64,000 bases of DNA from Enterococcus alcedinis (GCF_014635985.1 NZ_BMDT01000009.1:1-64000); one strand, 5' to 3'. Positions 16,692-25,476 are shown, numbered from the stretch's first letter. The notes: a model not told the origin generated them from the sequence alone. A program made the numbers and translations.

Positions 16692-17596
16692 ATGTCCTTG
16701 AGGTGAGAGCAGTCTCTAAGCAATACGGGAGTAAGAAAGTATTAAAAGATTTGTCTTTTTCCATTCCTAGAGGCGCTATTTTTGGTTTTGTCGGTGAGAA
16801 TGGCGCCGGAAAAACGACAACGATGAAATTGATTTTAGGTTTAGATGAAATGACATCAGGAGAGATTTATATTAATGGCGAAAAAGTTCGTTTTGGCGAA
16901 ACGGCAACCAATCGAATGACCGGATATTTGCCAGATGTACCTGAATTTTACGATTACATGACAAGTACGGATTATTTAATGTTATGCGCTGAAATTACAC
17001 AAATTCCTAAAAATAAACGACAAGCACGCGTAGCAGAAATGCTCTCTTTAGTCGGGCTGGAACAGAGTAAGAGTAAAATTAAAGGTTTCTCTCGCGGGAT
17101 GAAGCAACGTTTAGGGATTGCGCAAGCGCTGCTGAATGAACCGGAATTTCTGATTTGTGATGAGCCCACTTCGGCTTTAGATCCAAGTGGTAGAAATGAA
17201 TTCTTAGATTTATTAGCTTCTTTAAAAAACCGTGTCACGATTTTGTTTTCGACCCATATTTTAAGTGATGTGGAGCGAATTTGTGACCAAGTGGGTATTT
17301 TACACAAAGGTAGTTTACAAGTGGTTGGTGAAATTGACGTCTTGAAAGAACGTTACGCTCAACCGCAAATTGAAATTGTTTTTGAAAATACAGGTGAAGC
17401 CGAGCAGTTTGTGGAGCAAACAACACAAATCATTAAAGAGCAGCATGAAAGTCAAGTTTTTGTTTCTTACAGCGAGACTTATCCGTTGGCATTTGCAGAG
17501 TTGATTGCCCAATTGAGTCAGTTCAATCTAACGGCAAAAAGCATTCGTCATATTGCACCGTCCTTGGAACAAATTTATTTGGAGGTGACAAAATGA
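16688..17596 (+). CDS. ABC transporter ATP-binding protein (YxlF-like)
   Basis: A 302-residue ATPase with Walker A GENGAGKTT near residue 38, signature FSRGMKQR, Walker B LICDEPTSALDP and the H-loop STHILSDVE. The C-terminal 80 residues are the extension seen in CcmA/NatA-like drug and antimicrobial-peptide ABC ATPases. The GTG start overlaps the preceding TGA (GTGA). It functions with the permease that overlaps its stop. Confidence 0.9.
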   Translation: MNVLEVRAVSKQYGSKKVLKDLSFSIPRGAIFGFVGENGAGKTTTMKLILGLDEMTSGEIYINGEKVRFGETATNRMTGYLPDVPEFYDYMTSTDYLMLCAEITQIPKNKRQARVAEMLSLVGLEQSKSKIKGFSRGMKQRLGIAQALLNEPEFLICDEPTSALDPSGRNEFLDLLASLKNRVTILFSTHILSDVERICDQVGILHKGSLQVVGEIDVLKERYAQPQIEIVFENTGEAEQFVEQTTQIIKEQHESQVFVSYSETYPLAFAELIAQLSQFNLTAKSIRHIAPSLEQIYLEVTK

Positions 17597-18342
17597 TGGC
17601 GTTTCTTAAGAAAGAGTTATTGGAAGTTTGGCGCACGAAAAAAATAATCCTGTTAGCGGTTATTTTTATGCTTTTTGGTATCATGAGTCCTCTGATTGCC
17701 AAACTAACACCTGAAATTGTCAAAATGAGTTTCGGTGAGGATTTCCCAATGACGGCACCGACTTCAATCGATTCCTGGATGCAATTTTATAAAAACATCA
17801 ACCAAATGGGTGTTTACTTATTTGCGATTATTTTCAGTGGTGTTGTGAATCAAGAAGTTAGCAAAGGCACATTGGTTCCATTAGTCACAAAAGGGTTGAA
17901 GCGCCCAATTATTTTATTGAGTAAGGCCATTATGCTTTATATCCAGTGGGGTTTCAGTGTTTTAGTGTCATTTGGGATTACTTATGGCTACACCTGGTAT
18001 TACTTTCCAGATAATCAGAGTCCTTATCCTTGGTTGGCGATGCTACCATTGTTCATCTTTGGTCTGTTTCTAGTAAGTCTGATACTGTTAGCATCGACAA
18101 TGACCAAGAGTTCATTTGAAGCGTTGTTGATCATGGTTAGTGTGATGATTATTGGTTATGTGGCGAATCTATTTGAAGTGGTTAAAAATTGGAACCCACT
18201 TTCATTAATTGGTCAAAACGTAGCAATTTTAACGGATCGAGCCGTTTTCGTAGACTTATTACCAAGCATGATGCTGACAATTGCTCTTTCAGTTCTTTTT
18301 GTTCTATGTAGTCTGATGATTTTTAGAAATAAAAAACTTTAA
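17593..18342 (+). CDS. ABC-2 type permease (YxlG-like)
   Basis: A 249-residue membrane protein with six helices, ABC-2 class. Features are a short N-terminal cytoplasmic segment, a helix at about 18-38, the segment FSGVVNQEVSKGTLVPLVTKGL, and four more helices ending near 240. It overlaps the ATPase gene by four bases (ATGA). Last gene of the four-gene XRE/PLDc_N/ATPase/permease unit. The substrate is unknown; relatives act in peptide resistance or envelope stress. Confidence 0.88.
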   Translation: MMAFLKKELLEVWRTKKIILLAVIFMLFGIMSPLIAKLTPEIVKMSFGEDFPMTAPTSIDSWMQFYKNINQMGVYLFAIIFSGVVNQEVSKGTLVPLVTKGLKRPIILLSKAIMLYIQWGFSVLVSFGITYGYTWYYFPDNQSPYPWLAMLPLFIFGLFLVSLILLASTMTKSSFEALLIMVSVMIIGYVANLFEVVKNWNPLSLIGQNVAILTDRAVFVDLLPSMMLTIALSVLFVLCSLMIFRNKKL

Positions 18343-18382
18343 TAAAAAAATTAAAAAGACTAGTATTTCTATTAATTTCAGG

Positions 18383-18484
18383 TAGAATAGAAGATAGAAA
18401 GCGGTTTCAACCAAATGTATAACTTCATATAAAAAAATAAAGAACCCCCAAAGAAAGAGGACAGGAACTTTCTTTGGGGGTTTT
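18383..18484 (+). ncRNA. Possible small RNA or 3' UTR with a cre-like site
   Basis: A TAGAAT -10-like box (18383-18388), a cre-like site GAAAGCGGTTTCAA (18397-18410, one mismatch to the CcpA consensus) and a strong terminator at 18443-18484 lie within about 100 bases without an ORF. The -35 region is poor. It may be a CcpA-controlled RNA of about 90 bases or only the 3' end of the ABC operon. Confidence 0.35.
18443..18484 (+). terminator. Strong intrinsic terminator
   Basis: Stem AACCCCCAAAGAAAG/CTTTCTTTGGGGGTT with a 9-base loop and T-run. Confidence 0.9.
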
Positions 18485-18495
18485 GAGCGTTTTTA

Positions 18496-18539
18496 TTGAG
18501 AAAGTTTAAAATATGCAGTACAATTAGTTCGAATTCGAA
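18496..18539 (+). promoter_or_regulatory. Promoter and likely MarR operator
   Basis: TTGAGA (18496-18501), a 17-base spacer and TACAAT (18519-18524). A perfect palindrome TTCGAATTCGAA (18528-18539) lies at the transcription start. Binding there would block RNA polymerase, fitting autorepression by the MarR protein encoded next. Confidence 0.7.
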
Positions 18540-18562
18540 ATAAAATTAAGGGGCGATTATTT

Positions 18563-18982
18563 ATGAATCGACAAGATAAGAGTCTAAAGGCACTAATTGC
18601 CATTTTACGGACAAGTGGTGCATTAGAAAACATAGTACGTAAAGATGTGAGTTGCAATAACTTAAACCTAACTGAATTTTCTGTACTAGAACTACTTTAC
18701 CATAAAGGGCCACAAACAATCCAAACAATCAAAAATAAAATTTTAATTGCAAGTAGTAGTACGACGTATGTCATTGATCAATTAGTTAAGAAAGGCCATG
18801 TCCAACGTGAAATTTGTCAGGAAGACAAACGCGTGACTTATGTTGGAATTACCGAAGAAGGTAAGAAATTAATGGACGATATTTTTCCAAAACATGCTGA
18901 GCGAATTGAAACCTATTTTGAACAATTAACAGAAGATGAGTTGGTTCAATTGAAAGTATTGTTGAAAAAAGTCAATCAGTAA
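18563..18982 (+). CDS. MarR-family transcriptional regulator (MhqR/YodB-context)
   Basis: A 139-residue winged-helix regulator. The recognition region is IASSSTTYVIDQLVKKGHVQR, followed by the wing EDKRVTYVGITEEG. Such proteins repress detoxification genes and are released by quinones, phenols or oxidants. It is the first gene of an operon with a ring-cleaving dioxygenase and a flavin reductase, so a quinone- or aromatic-responsive repressor is likely. It has Cys residues at about 31 and 94; whether they sense oxidants is open. Confidence 0.88.
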   Translation: MNRQDKSLKALIAILRTSGALENIVRKDVSCNNLNLTEFSVLELLYHKGPQTIQTIKNKILIASSSTTYVIDQLVKKGHVQREICQEDKRVTYVGITEEGKKLMDDIFPKHAERIETYFEQLTEDELVQLKVLLKKVNQ

Positions 18983-19003
18983 GAAAAAGGAGTGTCATAT
19001 TTA

Positions 19004-19969
19004 ATGAAACAAGAACAATTACCATTAGGAATACACCACGTAACAGCAATCACAAGTGATATTGTGAAGAACTATGAATTTTTTACAAATGTATTAGGCA
19101 TGCGTCTACTGAAAAAAAGCGTAAACCAAGATGATATCCATACCTATCACACTTATTATGGGGATGATGAAGGAACACCGGGAACCGCGATGACTTTCTT
19201 TGATTTTCCAAACATTCCAAAAGGGATCAAAGGTAACAATGCCATCACTCGTACAAGTTTCCGTGTCCCAAATGATGCGAGTTTAACTTACTATAAAGAA
19301 CGCTTTGAAGAATTCGGTGTACAACACGGTGAAATTACCGAAGAATTTGGTGTGAAAGTCTTACATTTCTCTGATTTTGATGACCAAAATTATCAACTCA
19401 TTTCAGATGAAAACAACAAAGGGATGAAACCAGGGATTCCTTGGAAGAAAGGTCCAGTACCAGCAGAATTTGCGATTTATGGTTTAGGTCCAGTTGAAAT
19501 AACGATTAGCTATTTCAAAGATTTTAAAGAAATTTTTGAAGCATTGTTTACTTTCAAAGAAATCGCCCACGAAGGCAATCGCTACTTATTAGAAGTTGGC
19601 GAAGGTGGAAATGGAGCGCAAGTCATCTTAGTTGAAGATAAAGAAACACCAAATGGTCGTGAAGGTTATGGCGAAGTCCATCACTTAGCTTTTCGTTTGA
19701 AAGATGTTGAAGCCATCCATGCTTGGAAAGAGCAATTAAACCGTGCAGGATTAGGGAACTCTGGACATGTAGAGCGATTTTATTTTGAATCATTATATGT
19801 GAGAATTGGCCATATTTTAGTCGAATTTGCAACGGATGCACCAGGATTTATGACGGATGAACCTTATGAAACACTCGGTGAAAGTCTAGCTTTACCACCA
19901 TTTTTAGAGCCAAATCGTGAATATATCGAAAGCCAAGTGAAACCTTTTAATACGAAACGGGAGGGATAA
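19004..19969 (+). CDS. Ring-cleaving dioxygenase, glyoxalase family (MhqO/MhqE/LinE-like)
   Basis: A 321-residue protein with two tandem vicinal-oxygen-chelate domains. HHVTAITSD at the N-terminus and VHHLAFRLKD in the second half supply metal-ligand histidines. Homologues in Bacillus (MhqA/E/O) act in quinone detoxification. A GTG at 18992 is in frame but overlaps the AAGGAG ribosome site, so the ATG at 19004 is the likely start. It is co-transcribed with the upstream marR gene (21 bases) and the downstream flavin reductase. Confidence 0.9.
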   Translation: MKQEQLPLGIHHVTAITSDIVKNYEFFTNVLGMRLLKKSVNQDDIHTYHTYYGDDEGTPGTAMTFFDFPNIPKGIKGNNAITRTSFRVPNDASLTYYKERFEEFGVQHGEITEEFGVKVLHFSDFDDQNYQLISDENNKGMKPGIPWKKGPVPAEFAIYGLGPVEITISYFKDFKEIFEALFTFKEIAHEGNRYLLEVGEGGNGAQVILVEDKETPNGREGYGEVHHLAFRLKDVEAIHAWKEQLNRAGLGNSGHVERFYFESLYVRIGHILVEFATDAPGFMTDEPYETLGESLALPPFLEPNREYIESQVKPFNTKREG

Positions 19970-19971
19970 GC

Positions 19972-20580
19972 ATGCATGTCCTGTCGTCGGATCAATTAAC
20001 TCAAAGAGAAAATTACAAATTATTAATTGGTTCCATTATTCCACGTCCAGTTGCGTTGGTTACAACAGAATCTTCAACAGGTGTCTTGAATATTGCGCCT
20101 TTTAGTTTTTTTAATATTGTTAGTTCTGATCCAGCGATAGTATCGATTGCGATTCAACGCAAAAATGGAGAAGAAAAGGACACCGCTCGTAATTTTCGAG
20201 AAAAAGGCCAAGGTGTCATTCATATTTTAGATGAAGAGAATGTGCATGAAGCCAACCAAACGGCAGCTGCGCTTGAGCCACATGAAAGCGAACTAAGCGT
20301 CGCTGATTTTGAAGTCGTGCCATCTGAGAGTGTTCAGACACCGGCTTTAAAAGAAGCTAAGATACGTTTAGAAGTAACCGTTCATGACCGAATTGAAATA
20401 AAAAAAGAGCAACAAGTAACGGCCGATTTGTTCTTATTAAAGGTTGAAAAATACGTGATTGCTGAATCTGTTTATGAAGAAGGCAAAATTGATCCGGAAA
20501 AATTAGCCCCAATCAGTCGTCTAGCAGGCCATGACTATAGCAAATTAGGTGAAATATTTACCTTAATTCGTCCCAATTAA
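19972..20580 (+). CDS. Flavin reductase family protein (FMN-binding split barrel)
   Basis: A 202-residue protein of the flavin reductase-like FMN-binding family. The N-terminal IPRPVALVTTES and NIAPFSFFNIVSSDPAIVSI segments are the FMN-binding signature. Only two bases separate it from the dioxygenase stop, with GGGAGGG in that gene's last codons as the ribosome site. Together with the dioxygenase it probably handles quinones or aromatic electrophiles. A terminator follows. Confidence 0.88.
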   Translation: MHVLSSDQLTQRENYKLLIGSIIPRPVALVTTESSTGVLNIAPFSFFNIVSSDPAIVSIAIQRKNGEEKDTARNFREKGQGVIHILDEENVHEANQTAAALEPHESELSVADFEVVPSESVQTPALKEAKIRLEVTVHDRIEIKKEQQVTADLFLLKVEKYVIAESVYEEGKIDPEKLAPISRLAGHDYSKLGEIFTLIRPN

Positions 20581-20582
20581 AT

Positions 20583-20617
20583 AAAAAGCGATAACGAACA
20601 AAAGTTATCGCTTTTTT
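20583..20617 (+). terminator. Terminator of the MarR operon
   Basis: Stem AAAAGCGATAAC/GTTATCGCTTTT with T-run. Confidence 0.9.
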
Positions 20618-20698
20618 GGTCTTTCTTGATGGCTATCAAGTTCTTTCATTCCGAAAGCAGTTATATTAAGGGCAAGAGAGAGAAAGAAGGGATTTAGA

Positions 20699-22552
20699 AT
20701 GAAGTTACAACGATGGGTTAAAAAATATTTAAATACCATTATTCTAATAAGTGGGGGACTTGTAACAATCGGTTTATTGAGTGATTATGTCTTTCATATA
20801 GAGATGCTTGGTTTATGGTCAATGATTATTGCTTCAATCATCGGTGCGTTACCGATTACGATTCAAGCCTACCAAAGCTTAAGAAATAAGGTCATTAGTA
20901 TTGAATTACTTGTTTTAATTGCAGTTATTGGGGCTTTTTTTATTCAAGAATATCATGAGTCAGCGATTGTCACATTCTTATTTTTATTTGGTGCCTATTT
21001 AGAAAGACGCACGATTCAAAAGACGCGAGATTCAGTGAAAAGCTTAATTGCGATGGCGCCAACAACGGCACTTGTCCTGGATGAGGAAGGAGAAGCAGAG
21101 GAGGTTGAAATTGATTTTGTCGATGAAGGCGATCGTTTACTCATTAAAACCGGTGCACAAGTTCCAGTCGATGGGGTTGTCCTGTTTGGTGAAGGATTCA
21201 TCGATGAGGCTAGCGTGACAGGGGAATCCTTTCCAGTTAAGAAAAAAATCGGTGATAACGTCTTTGCTGGCACGATTTTAACGAATGGAACCTTGCAAGT
21301 CGAGGCCGAAAGAGTTGGGGAAGATACGACATTTGGTAAAATTATTGAATTAGTGGAAGAGGCGCAAGATAGCAAATCGGTCATGGAAAAATTCATTAAT
21401 AAATTTGCCAAATACTATACACCGGCTGTGATTATTTTTGCACTTGCTACGTATTTGTTGACACGTGATATTCGCTTAGCAATAACCGTCTTAGTCCTTG
21501 GTTGTCCTGGAGCGCTTGTGATTGGTGTTCCAGTATCAAACGTTACAGGCATTGGAAACGGTGCTAAAAATGGTGTCTTAATCAAAGGTGGCGAGGTGCT
21601 TGATCGAATGAATCAGGTAGATACGATGGTCTTTGATAAAACAGGCACGTTAACGCAAGGGAAAACAGCAGTCACAACGTTTCTTTCAGTCGGTAAAAAT
21701 GAGCAACAAGGAAGAGCGTATTTAGCAGCCATTGAAAAAGAATCCGATCATCCACTCGCTCAAGCAATCGTTAGCTATTTAGGTGAAACTCAAAGTTACG
21801 TTGTTGAGCAAACCGTGACACTTGAAGGGCGAGGAATTCAAGGGATGGTTGACCAAAAAGAAGTATTGATTGGCAATGAACGATTACTGATAGAAAAGAA
21901 TATCACTGTAACAAGCGTGGAGAGTCGACAAATTGATGCGATTAAATTACAAGGCAACTCGATTGTATTAGTCGCAATTGAAGGACGATTACAATTTATC
22001 ATTGGTGTTTCGGATGTGATTCGTCCAGAAGCCAAAGATGCGCTAACTCGTCTTCGGAAAATGGGGATTAAACGCTTTGTCATGCTGACAGGTGATCACA
22101 AAATGACCGCTCAAGCAGTGGCAAAAGAACTGGGGATTGATGAAGTACATGCTGAATTATTACCAGAAGATAAAGTGCGCGAAGTGCAAAAATTAAAAGA
22201 CAACGGGCATGTCGTGGCATTTGTCGGAGATGGGATTAACGATTCGCCATCCATTGCTTTAGCCGATATCGGGATTGCCATGGGATCAGGTACCGATGTG
22301 GCGGTAGAAACATCCGACATCGTTTTGATGCGCTCGAGTTTTGAAGAGCTTGTTCATGCTTATGGTTTAACCAAAGCCACAATTGCCAATATGCGCCAAA
22401 ATATCTTTATTGCATTAGCCACCGTGGCCTTTCTTTTTGTCGGATTATTTGCCGGTTGGATTTATATGGCGTCGGGGATGTTTGTCCATGAAGCATCGAT
22501 TTTAGTGGTGATCTTTAATGGCTTACGTTTAGTAAAATATAAACAAAAATAA
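20699..22552 (+). CDS. Heavy-metal P1B-type ATPase with CPG motif
   Basis: A 617-residue metal-translocating P-type ATPase. It has the phosphorylation site DKTGTLT (D313), the SDHPLA motif, TGD in the nucleotide domain and GDGINDSP in the hinge. The metal motif in the core helix is C269-P270-G271 instead of the CPC, SPC or CPH of well-studied subgroups. There is no N-terminal metal-binding domain or Cys/His-rich tail. The last helices hold FVHEAS and FNGLRL, as in several Lactobacillales ATPases annotated for cadmium, zinc or iron efflux. The metal is therefore uncertain. It is monocistronic; a short inverted repeat (CTTGAT/ATCAAG, 20625-20640) lies upstream of its promoter. Confidence 0.88.
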   Translation: MKLQRWVKKYLNTIILISGGLVTIGLLSDYVFHIEMLGLWSMIIASIIGALPITIQAYQSLRNKVISIELLVLIAVIGAFFIQEYHESAIVTFLFLFGAYLERRTIQKTRDSVKSLIAMAPTTALVLDEEGEAEEVEIDFVDEGDRLLIKTGAQVPVDGVVLFGEGFIDEASVTGESFPVKKKIGDNVFAGTILTNGTLQVEAERVGEDTTFGKIIELVEEAQDSKSVMEKFINKFAKYYTPAVIIFALATYLLTRDIRLAITVLVLGCPGALVIGVPVSNVTGIGNGAKNGVLIKGGEVLDRMNQVDTMVFDKTGTLTQGKTAVTTFLSVGKNEQQGRAYLAAIEKESDHPLAQAIVSYLGETQSYVVEQTVTLEGRGIQGMVDQKEVLIGNERLLIEKNITVTSVESRQIDAIKLQGNSIVLVAIEGRLQFIIGVSDVIRPEAKDALTRLRKMGIKRFVMLTGDHKMTAQAVAKELGIDEVHAELLPEDKVREVQKLKDNGHVVAFVGDGINDSPSIALADIGIAMGSGTDVAVETSDIVLMRSSFEELVHAYGLTKATIANMRQNIFIALATVAFLFVGLFAGWIYMASGMFVHEASILVVIFNGLRLVKYKQK

Positions 22553-22595
22553 AAACTCGGTGACTCCTGGCTAATCCAAGAGTCATCGAGTTTTG
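22551..22595. terminator. Bidirectional terminator
   Basis: Stem AAAACTCGGTGACTC/GAGTCATCGAGTTTT between the convergent ATPase and lipoprotein genes, with A- and T-runs on the two sides. Confidence 0.85.
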
Positions 22596-22605
22596 TTGCT
22601 AGTAT

Positions 22606-23430
22606 TTATGGGAAAGCGGGATCCGTGTTACGAACAATTCGAATGTCTTCAAATTCTTGCTCCCACATGACGCCATCGGATAAGTGATAAGCCGTAATAT
22701 AAGCATCGTCAGAGTTATCAAAATCGTATGAAATATCAATCCAATTATTTTTTAGTGGTTTCACACTATACGTTCCAGTTCGAGCATCGCCACGTCCATC
22801 GGAGTAAAGTTCAAAGGTGCCGTCTGGATTGTAATTCCATGTATTATGGAATTCCGTTCCTTCCACGATAGTCCATGTGCCTAAAACGTTCCGAGAAAAA
22901 TCGACCGGTTCATTTTGGTAATTTGCTTGGAAAACATCGCTGTTAATTGTATTGGCTATATCTGTTGAACGCGTAAATTGTCCGAGATAACCAAAGCCCA
23001 TTTTCGTAGAGTCTTTATTGAAATTTGCGATAAAATAAGTGCCGATACCACCAATGTTTTGGTTGAAGCCGTAAAGTTTAATCATTTTTGTTTGATCAAA
23101 ATCGGCACCAACTGTAAAGGTTCCAGAACTGTTAATGGCTCCATCTAAAGCCCAATTACCAGCACGATCAATCGTTAAGGATTGGTCATCTTGTACCCAA
23201 GTACCGACAAGATTGGCACGTGTATAGACAGGGATTGGTTTTTCAGAACTGCTTGTAGGTGGTTTTGGTGTTTCAGAACTCGGTTTCGTTGACGTTTCTT
23301 TCGTTGTAGAAGGTGTCTCTACAACTGTTGTGGTTTCAGTAGTGGTTGAAGATTCTGTTGGTGGAGTGGGTGTCGGTCGGGAACAAGCGCCAAAAGCGAA
23401 TAGAACCAGTAATAATGAAAGCTTTTTCAT
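22606..23430 (-). CDS. Secreted lipoprotein with two GTW-repeat domains
   Basis: A 274-residue protein with a lipoprotein signal: basic start MKKLS, hydrophobic core and lipobox FGAC (Cys at about residue 15). A Ser/Thr/Pro-rich linker follows to about residue 60. Two related domains come next, starting NLVGTW and NVLGTW, each followed by a DG or RAGNW-type loop and a G-T-(F/Y)-(T/S)-V strand, suggesting beta-barrel or lipocalin-like folds. The upstream in-frame codons are excluded because AGGAGA lies eight bases before the ATG at 23430. Function unknown; it is likely anchored outside the membrane. Confidence 0.82.
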   Translation of the reverse strand: MKKLSLLLVLFAFGACSRPTPTPPTESSTTTETTTVVETPSTTKETSTKPSSETPKPPTSSSEKPIPVYTRANLVGTWVQDDQSLTIDRAGNWALDGAINSSGTFTVGADFDQTKMIKLYGFNQNIGGIGTYFIANFNKDSTKMGFGYLGQFTRSTDIANTINSDVFQANYQNEPVDFSRNVLGTWTIVEGTEFHNTWNYNPDGTFELYSDGRGDARTGTYSVKPLKNNWIDISYDFDNSDDAYITAYHLSDGVMWEQEFEDIRIVRNTDPAFP

Positions 23431-23524
23431 TTTAACCATCTCCTTTACCCTATTATAATCCTTTTCTTTCCTAATCAAAAACAATATGGTATAACAGTTA
23501 AGGATACTTTAAGGAGGAATTTTT

Positions 23525-24391
23525 GTGAAGATCAATCAACGTGTTCAAGATACAATGTATGTCACATTAGGAGCTTTTGTCTTAGCATTAGCTGTAAATA
23601 TTGTTTATTTACCAAACCAAATTGTTGCTGGAGGCGCAAGTGGTTTGAGTATTATTTTAAATTCTTTATTTGGCTGGGATGTTGCAATGACGCTTTATGC
23701 GATTAATGTCCCGCTCCTCGTATTATGTTTTTTGTTACTAGGTAAAGAAGTAGGCTTAAAAACCATTTATGGTAGCTTAGTCAATCCTTTTTTTATTTGG
23801 TTAACCGCAAGTGTACCGCCATTAACTAATAATATTTTCTTAGCAGCTCTTTATGGTGGGATTTTAACAGGATTAGGTCTAGGATTGGTTTTTCGTGGGA
23901 ATGCTTCAACAGGTGGTTCAGCCATTGTGACACAAATTGTCAGCAAGTACTTTAACATGTCACTCGGTGTCGCAGTCTTTATCGTTGATGGGATTATTAT
24001 TGCCGGCGCGTTATTTGCTTTTCCAAAAGATACCGTACTGTTTTCAGTGATTAGTTTATTTATTATCGGTAGAGTAGTCGATCGGATTCAAGTCGGGATG
24101 TCACGTTCAAAGAATCTTTTTATTATTTCCAAAAAATACGAAGCGATTCACACTTTATTCATCAAGGAACTGGATAAAGGGGTAACCTTAATACCGATTG
24201 AAGGTGGATTTTCAAAAGATGCGGGTAATTTATTAATGACAGTCATACCAGAAAGGGATTTTGTTCAAGTTAAAGAAGCAATTTTAGCGATTGACGAAGC
24301 AGCCTTTTTTGTCAGTCTAGATGCCAGCGAAGTCAACGGACGTGGTTTTAGTTTAAAACGAATTATGGAAGATTATAGCGTTGATGTTTAA
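23525..24391 (+). CDS. YitT-family membrane protein
   Basis: A 288-residue protein of the YitT family (DUF161 plus DUF2179). The first 200 residues form about five helices with the family motif GGASGLSII and GNASTGGSAIV; the last 80 residues are the cytoplasmic DUF2179 domain (SKDAGNLLMTVIPERD). The start is GTG with AAGGAGG in front. Relatives are widespread in Firmicutes and of unknown function. It is divergent from the lipoprotein gene. Confidence 0.9.
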   Translation: MKINQRVQDTMYVTLGAFVLALAVNIVYLPNQIVAGGASGLSIILNSLFGWDVAMTLYAINVPLLVLCFLLLGKEVGLKTIYGSLVNPFFIWLTASVPPLTNNIFLAALYGGILTGLGLGLVFRGNASTGGSAIVTQIVSKYFNMSLGVAVFIVDGIIIAGALFAFPKDTVLFSVISLFIIGRVVDRIQVGMSRSKNLFIISKKYEAIHTLFIKELDKGVTLIPIEGGFSKDAGNLLMTVIPERDFVQVKEAILAIDEAAFFVSLDASEVNGRGFSLKRIMEDYSVDV

Positions 24392-24398
24392 TCAATAA

Positions 24399-24430
24399 AA
24401 AAAGGATGTGACCTCGGTCACATCCTTTTT
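24399..24430. terminator. Bidirectional terminator
   Basis: Stem AAAAAGGATGTGAC/GTCACATCCTTTTT with a 4-base loop, between the convergent yitT-like and usp genes; it shares the GTGAC/GTCAC tip with other terminators here. Confidence 0.88.
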
Positions 24431-24526
24431 GTTATACGAACATTTGATAGAGCAACGGGTGTCTAGAGTTTGCTCCTGTAGCATGGTTGCTCAGAGTGAC
24501 CCGACTTTTGTCAGATCTTGTCTAAC

Positions 24527-24994
24527 TTATTCATCTTTTGGTAATTGGTTGTTTAAATCCGTCCGAACGACTAAGACGTCACATGGTGCATGACGAATCA
24601 CATATTCAGAAACAGAACCAATGAATAGACGCTCAACGGCATTTAGCCCAGTAGCACCTAGTAAAATTAAATCGATTTGATGCTCGTCAGGAATGTACTT
24701 AGCGATAACGGTTTTTGGAGAACCGTATTCGATTAAAGTTTTGACGTTTTCGACTCCTTGTTTATGAGCCATCTCTTCATATTCTTTGAGCGATGTCTTA
24801 GCCATATCGGTTGCTTGTTCTGCTAACATCGTATCGAAGGAAGTCATCGTTTGAAAGGCACGGGCATCAATTACATGTAGTAACAATAACTCTGCCTGAT
24901 TTCGTTTTGCAACGTTTAATGCTTTCTTAAAGGCTAATTCTGCTTCTTGGGAACCATCGACGGCTACCATAATTCGACTATACTGTTGTAACAT
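24527..24994 (-). CDS. Universal stress protein (UspA family)
   Basis: A 155-residue cytoplasmic protein with the Usp fold: N-terminal IMVAVDGS and the C-terminal ATP-binding pattern GATGLNAVERLFIGSVSEY. This puts it in the ATP-binding MJ0577-like branch. An in-frame GTG nine bases upstream is nearly on the AAGGA ribosome site, so the ATG at 24994 is preferred. Single-gene unit. Confidence 0.9.
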   Translation of the reverse strand: MLQQYSRIMVAVDGSQEAELAFKKALNVAKRNQAELLLLHVIDARAFQTMTSFDTMLAEQATDMAKTSLKEYEEMAHKQGVENVKTLIEYGSPKTVIAKYIPDEHQIDLILLGATGLNAVERLFIGSVSEYVIRHAPCDVLVVRTDLNNQLPKDE

Positions 24995-25068
24995 ACGAAC
25001 CACATCCTTTTCATCCTTTTCTTTATTGTAAACCTTTTCAGATAAAATGCCAAATAACTAGACAGGGA

Positions 25069-25344
25069 TTATTTAATTTTTTTTGAAAATTGGTAGCTAA
25101 ATGTCGCGGAAGCCAGCATCATCAAGGCTAAGAAGTAAAGCGTCATTTCCTTGGTAGCAAAGGGAATTAAGAAGAAAGCGATCAGTCCTAATCCGAGAAA
25201 AATGATACTATACGTTTGTAAAAATTGTTTATTTACGAGGCTGTCGTCTGCAAGTAGCGCAAGGAAAATCGACTGTTTTTTAAATAGTAGAAAACTAAAG
25301 AGTAGAAGTACGAGACCAATTAAAACTAAAATAGCAAGAATCAT
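25069..25344 (-). CDS. Small membrane protein, three helices, unknown
   Basis: A 91-residue protein with hydrophobic helices at about residues 2-22, 44-64 and 66-84 and a polar C-terminus QFSKKIK. I do not recognise a family. The start at 25344 is chosen because the upstream in-frame TTG overlaps the AAAGGA ribosome site, which is nine bases from this ATG. It is followed by the divergent Usp gene in the same direction, and they may be co-transcribed. Confidence 0.65.
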   Translation of the reverse strand: MILAILVLIGLVLLLFSFLLFKKQSIFLALLADDSLVNKQFLQTYSIIFLGLGLIAFFLIPFATKEMTLYFLALMMLASATFSYQFSKKIK

Positions 25345-25476
25345 GATATATTTTCCTTTCAAAATGTAGTAACTTTAGTATAGAAGATGCTCATGTTGGA
25401 AGCAAATGTTTCCTAGGCATTTTGAAAGCTATTTTTTAAAATGTTTTTTATAATGATAAGGAAGAGGAGTGAAGAA

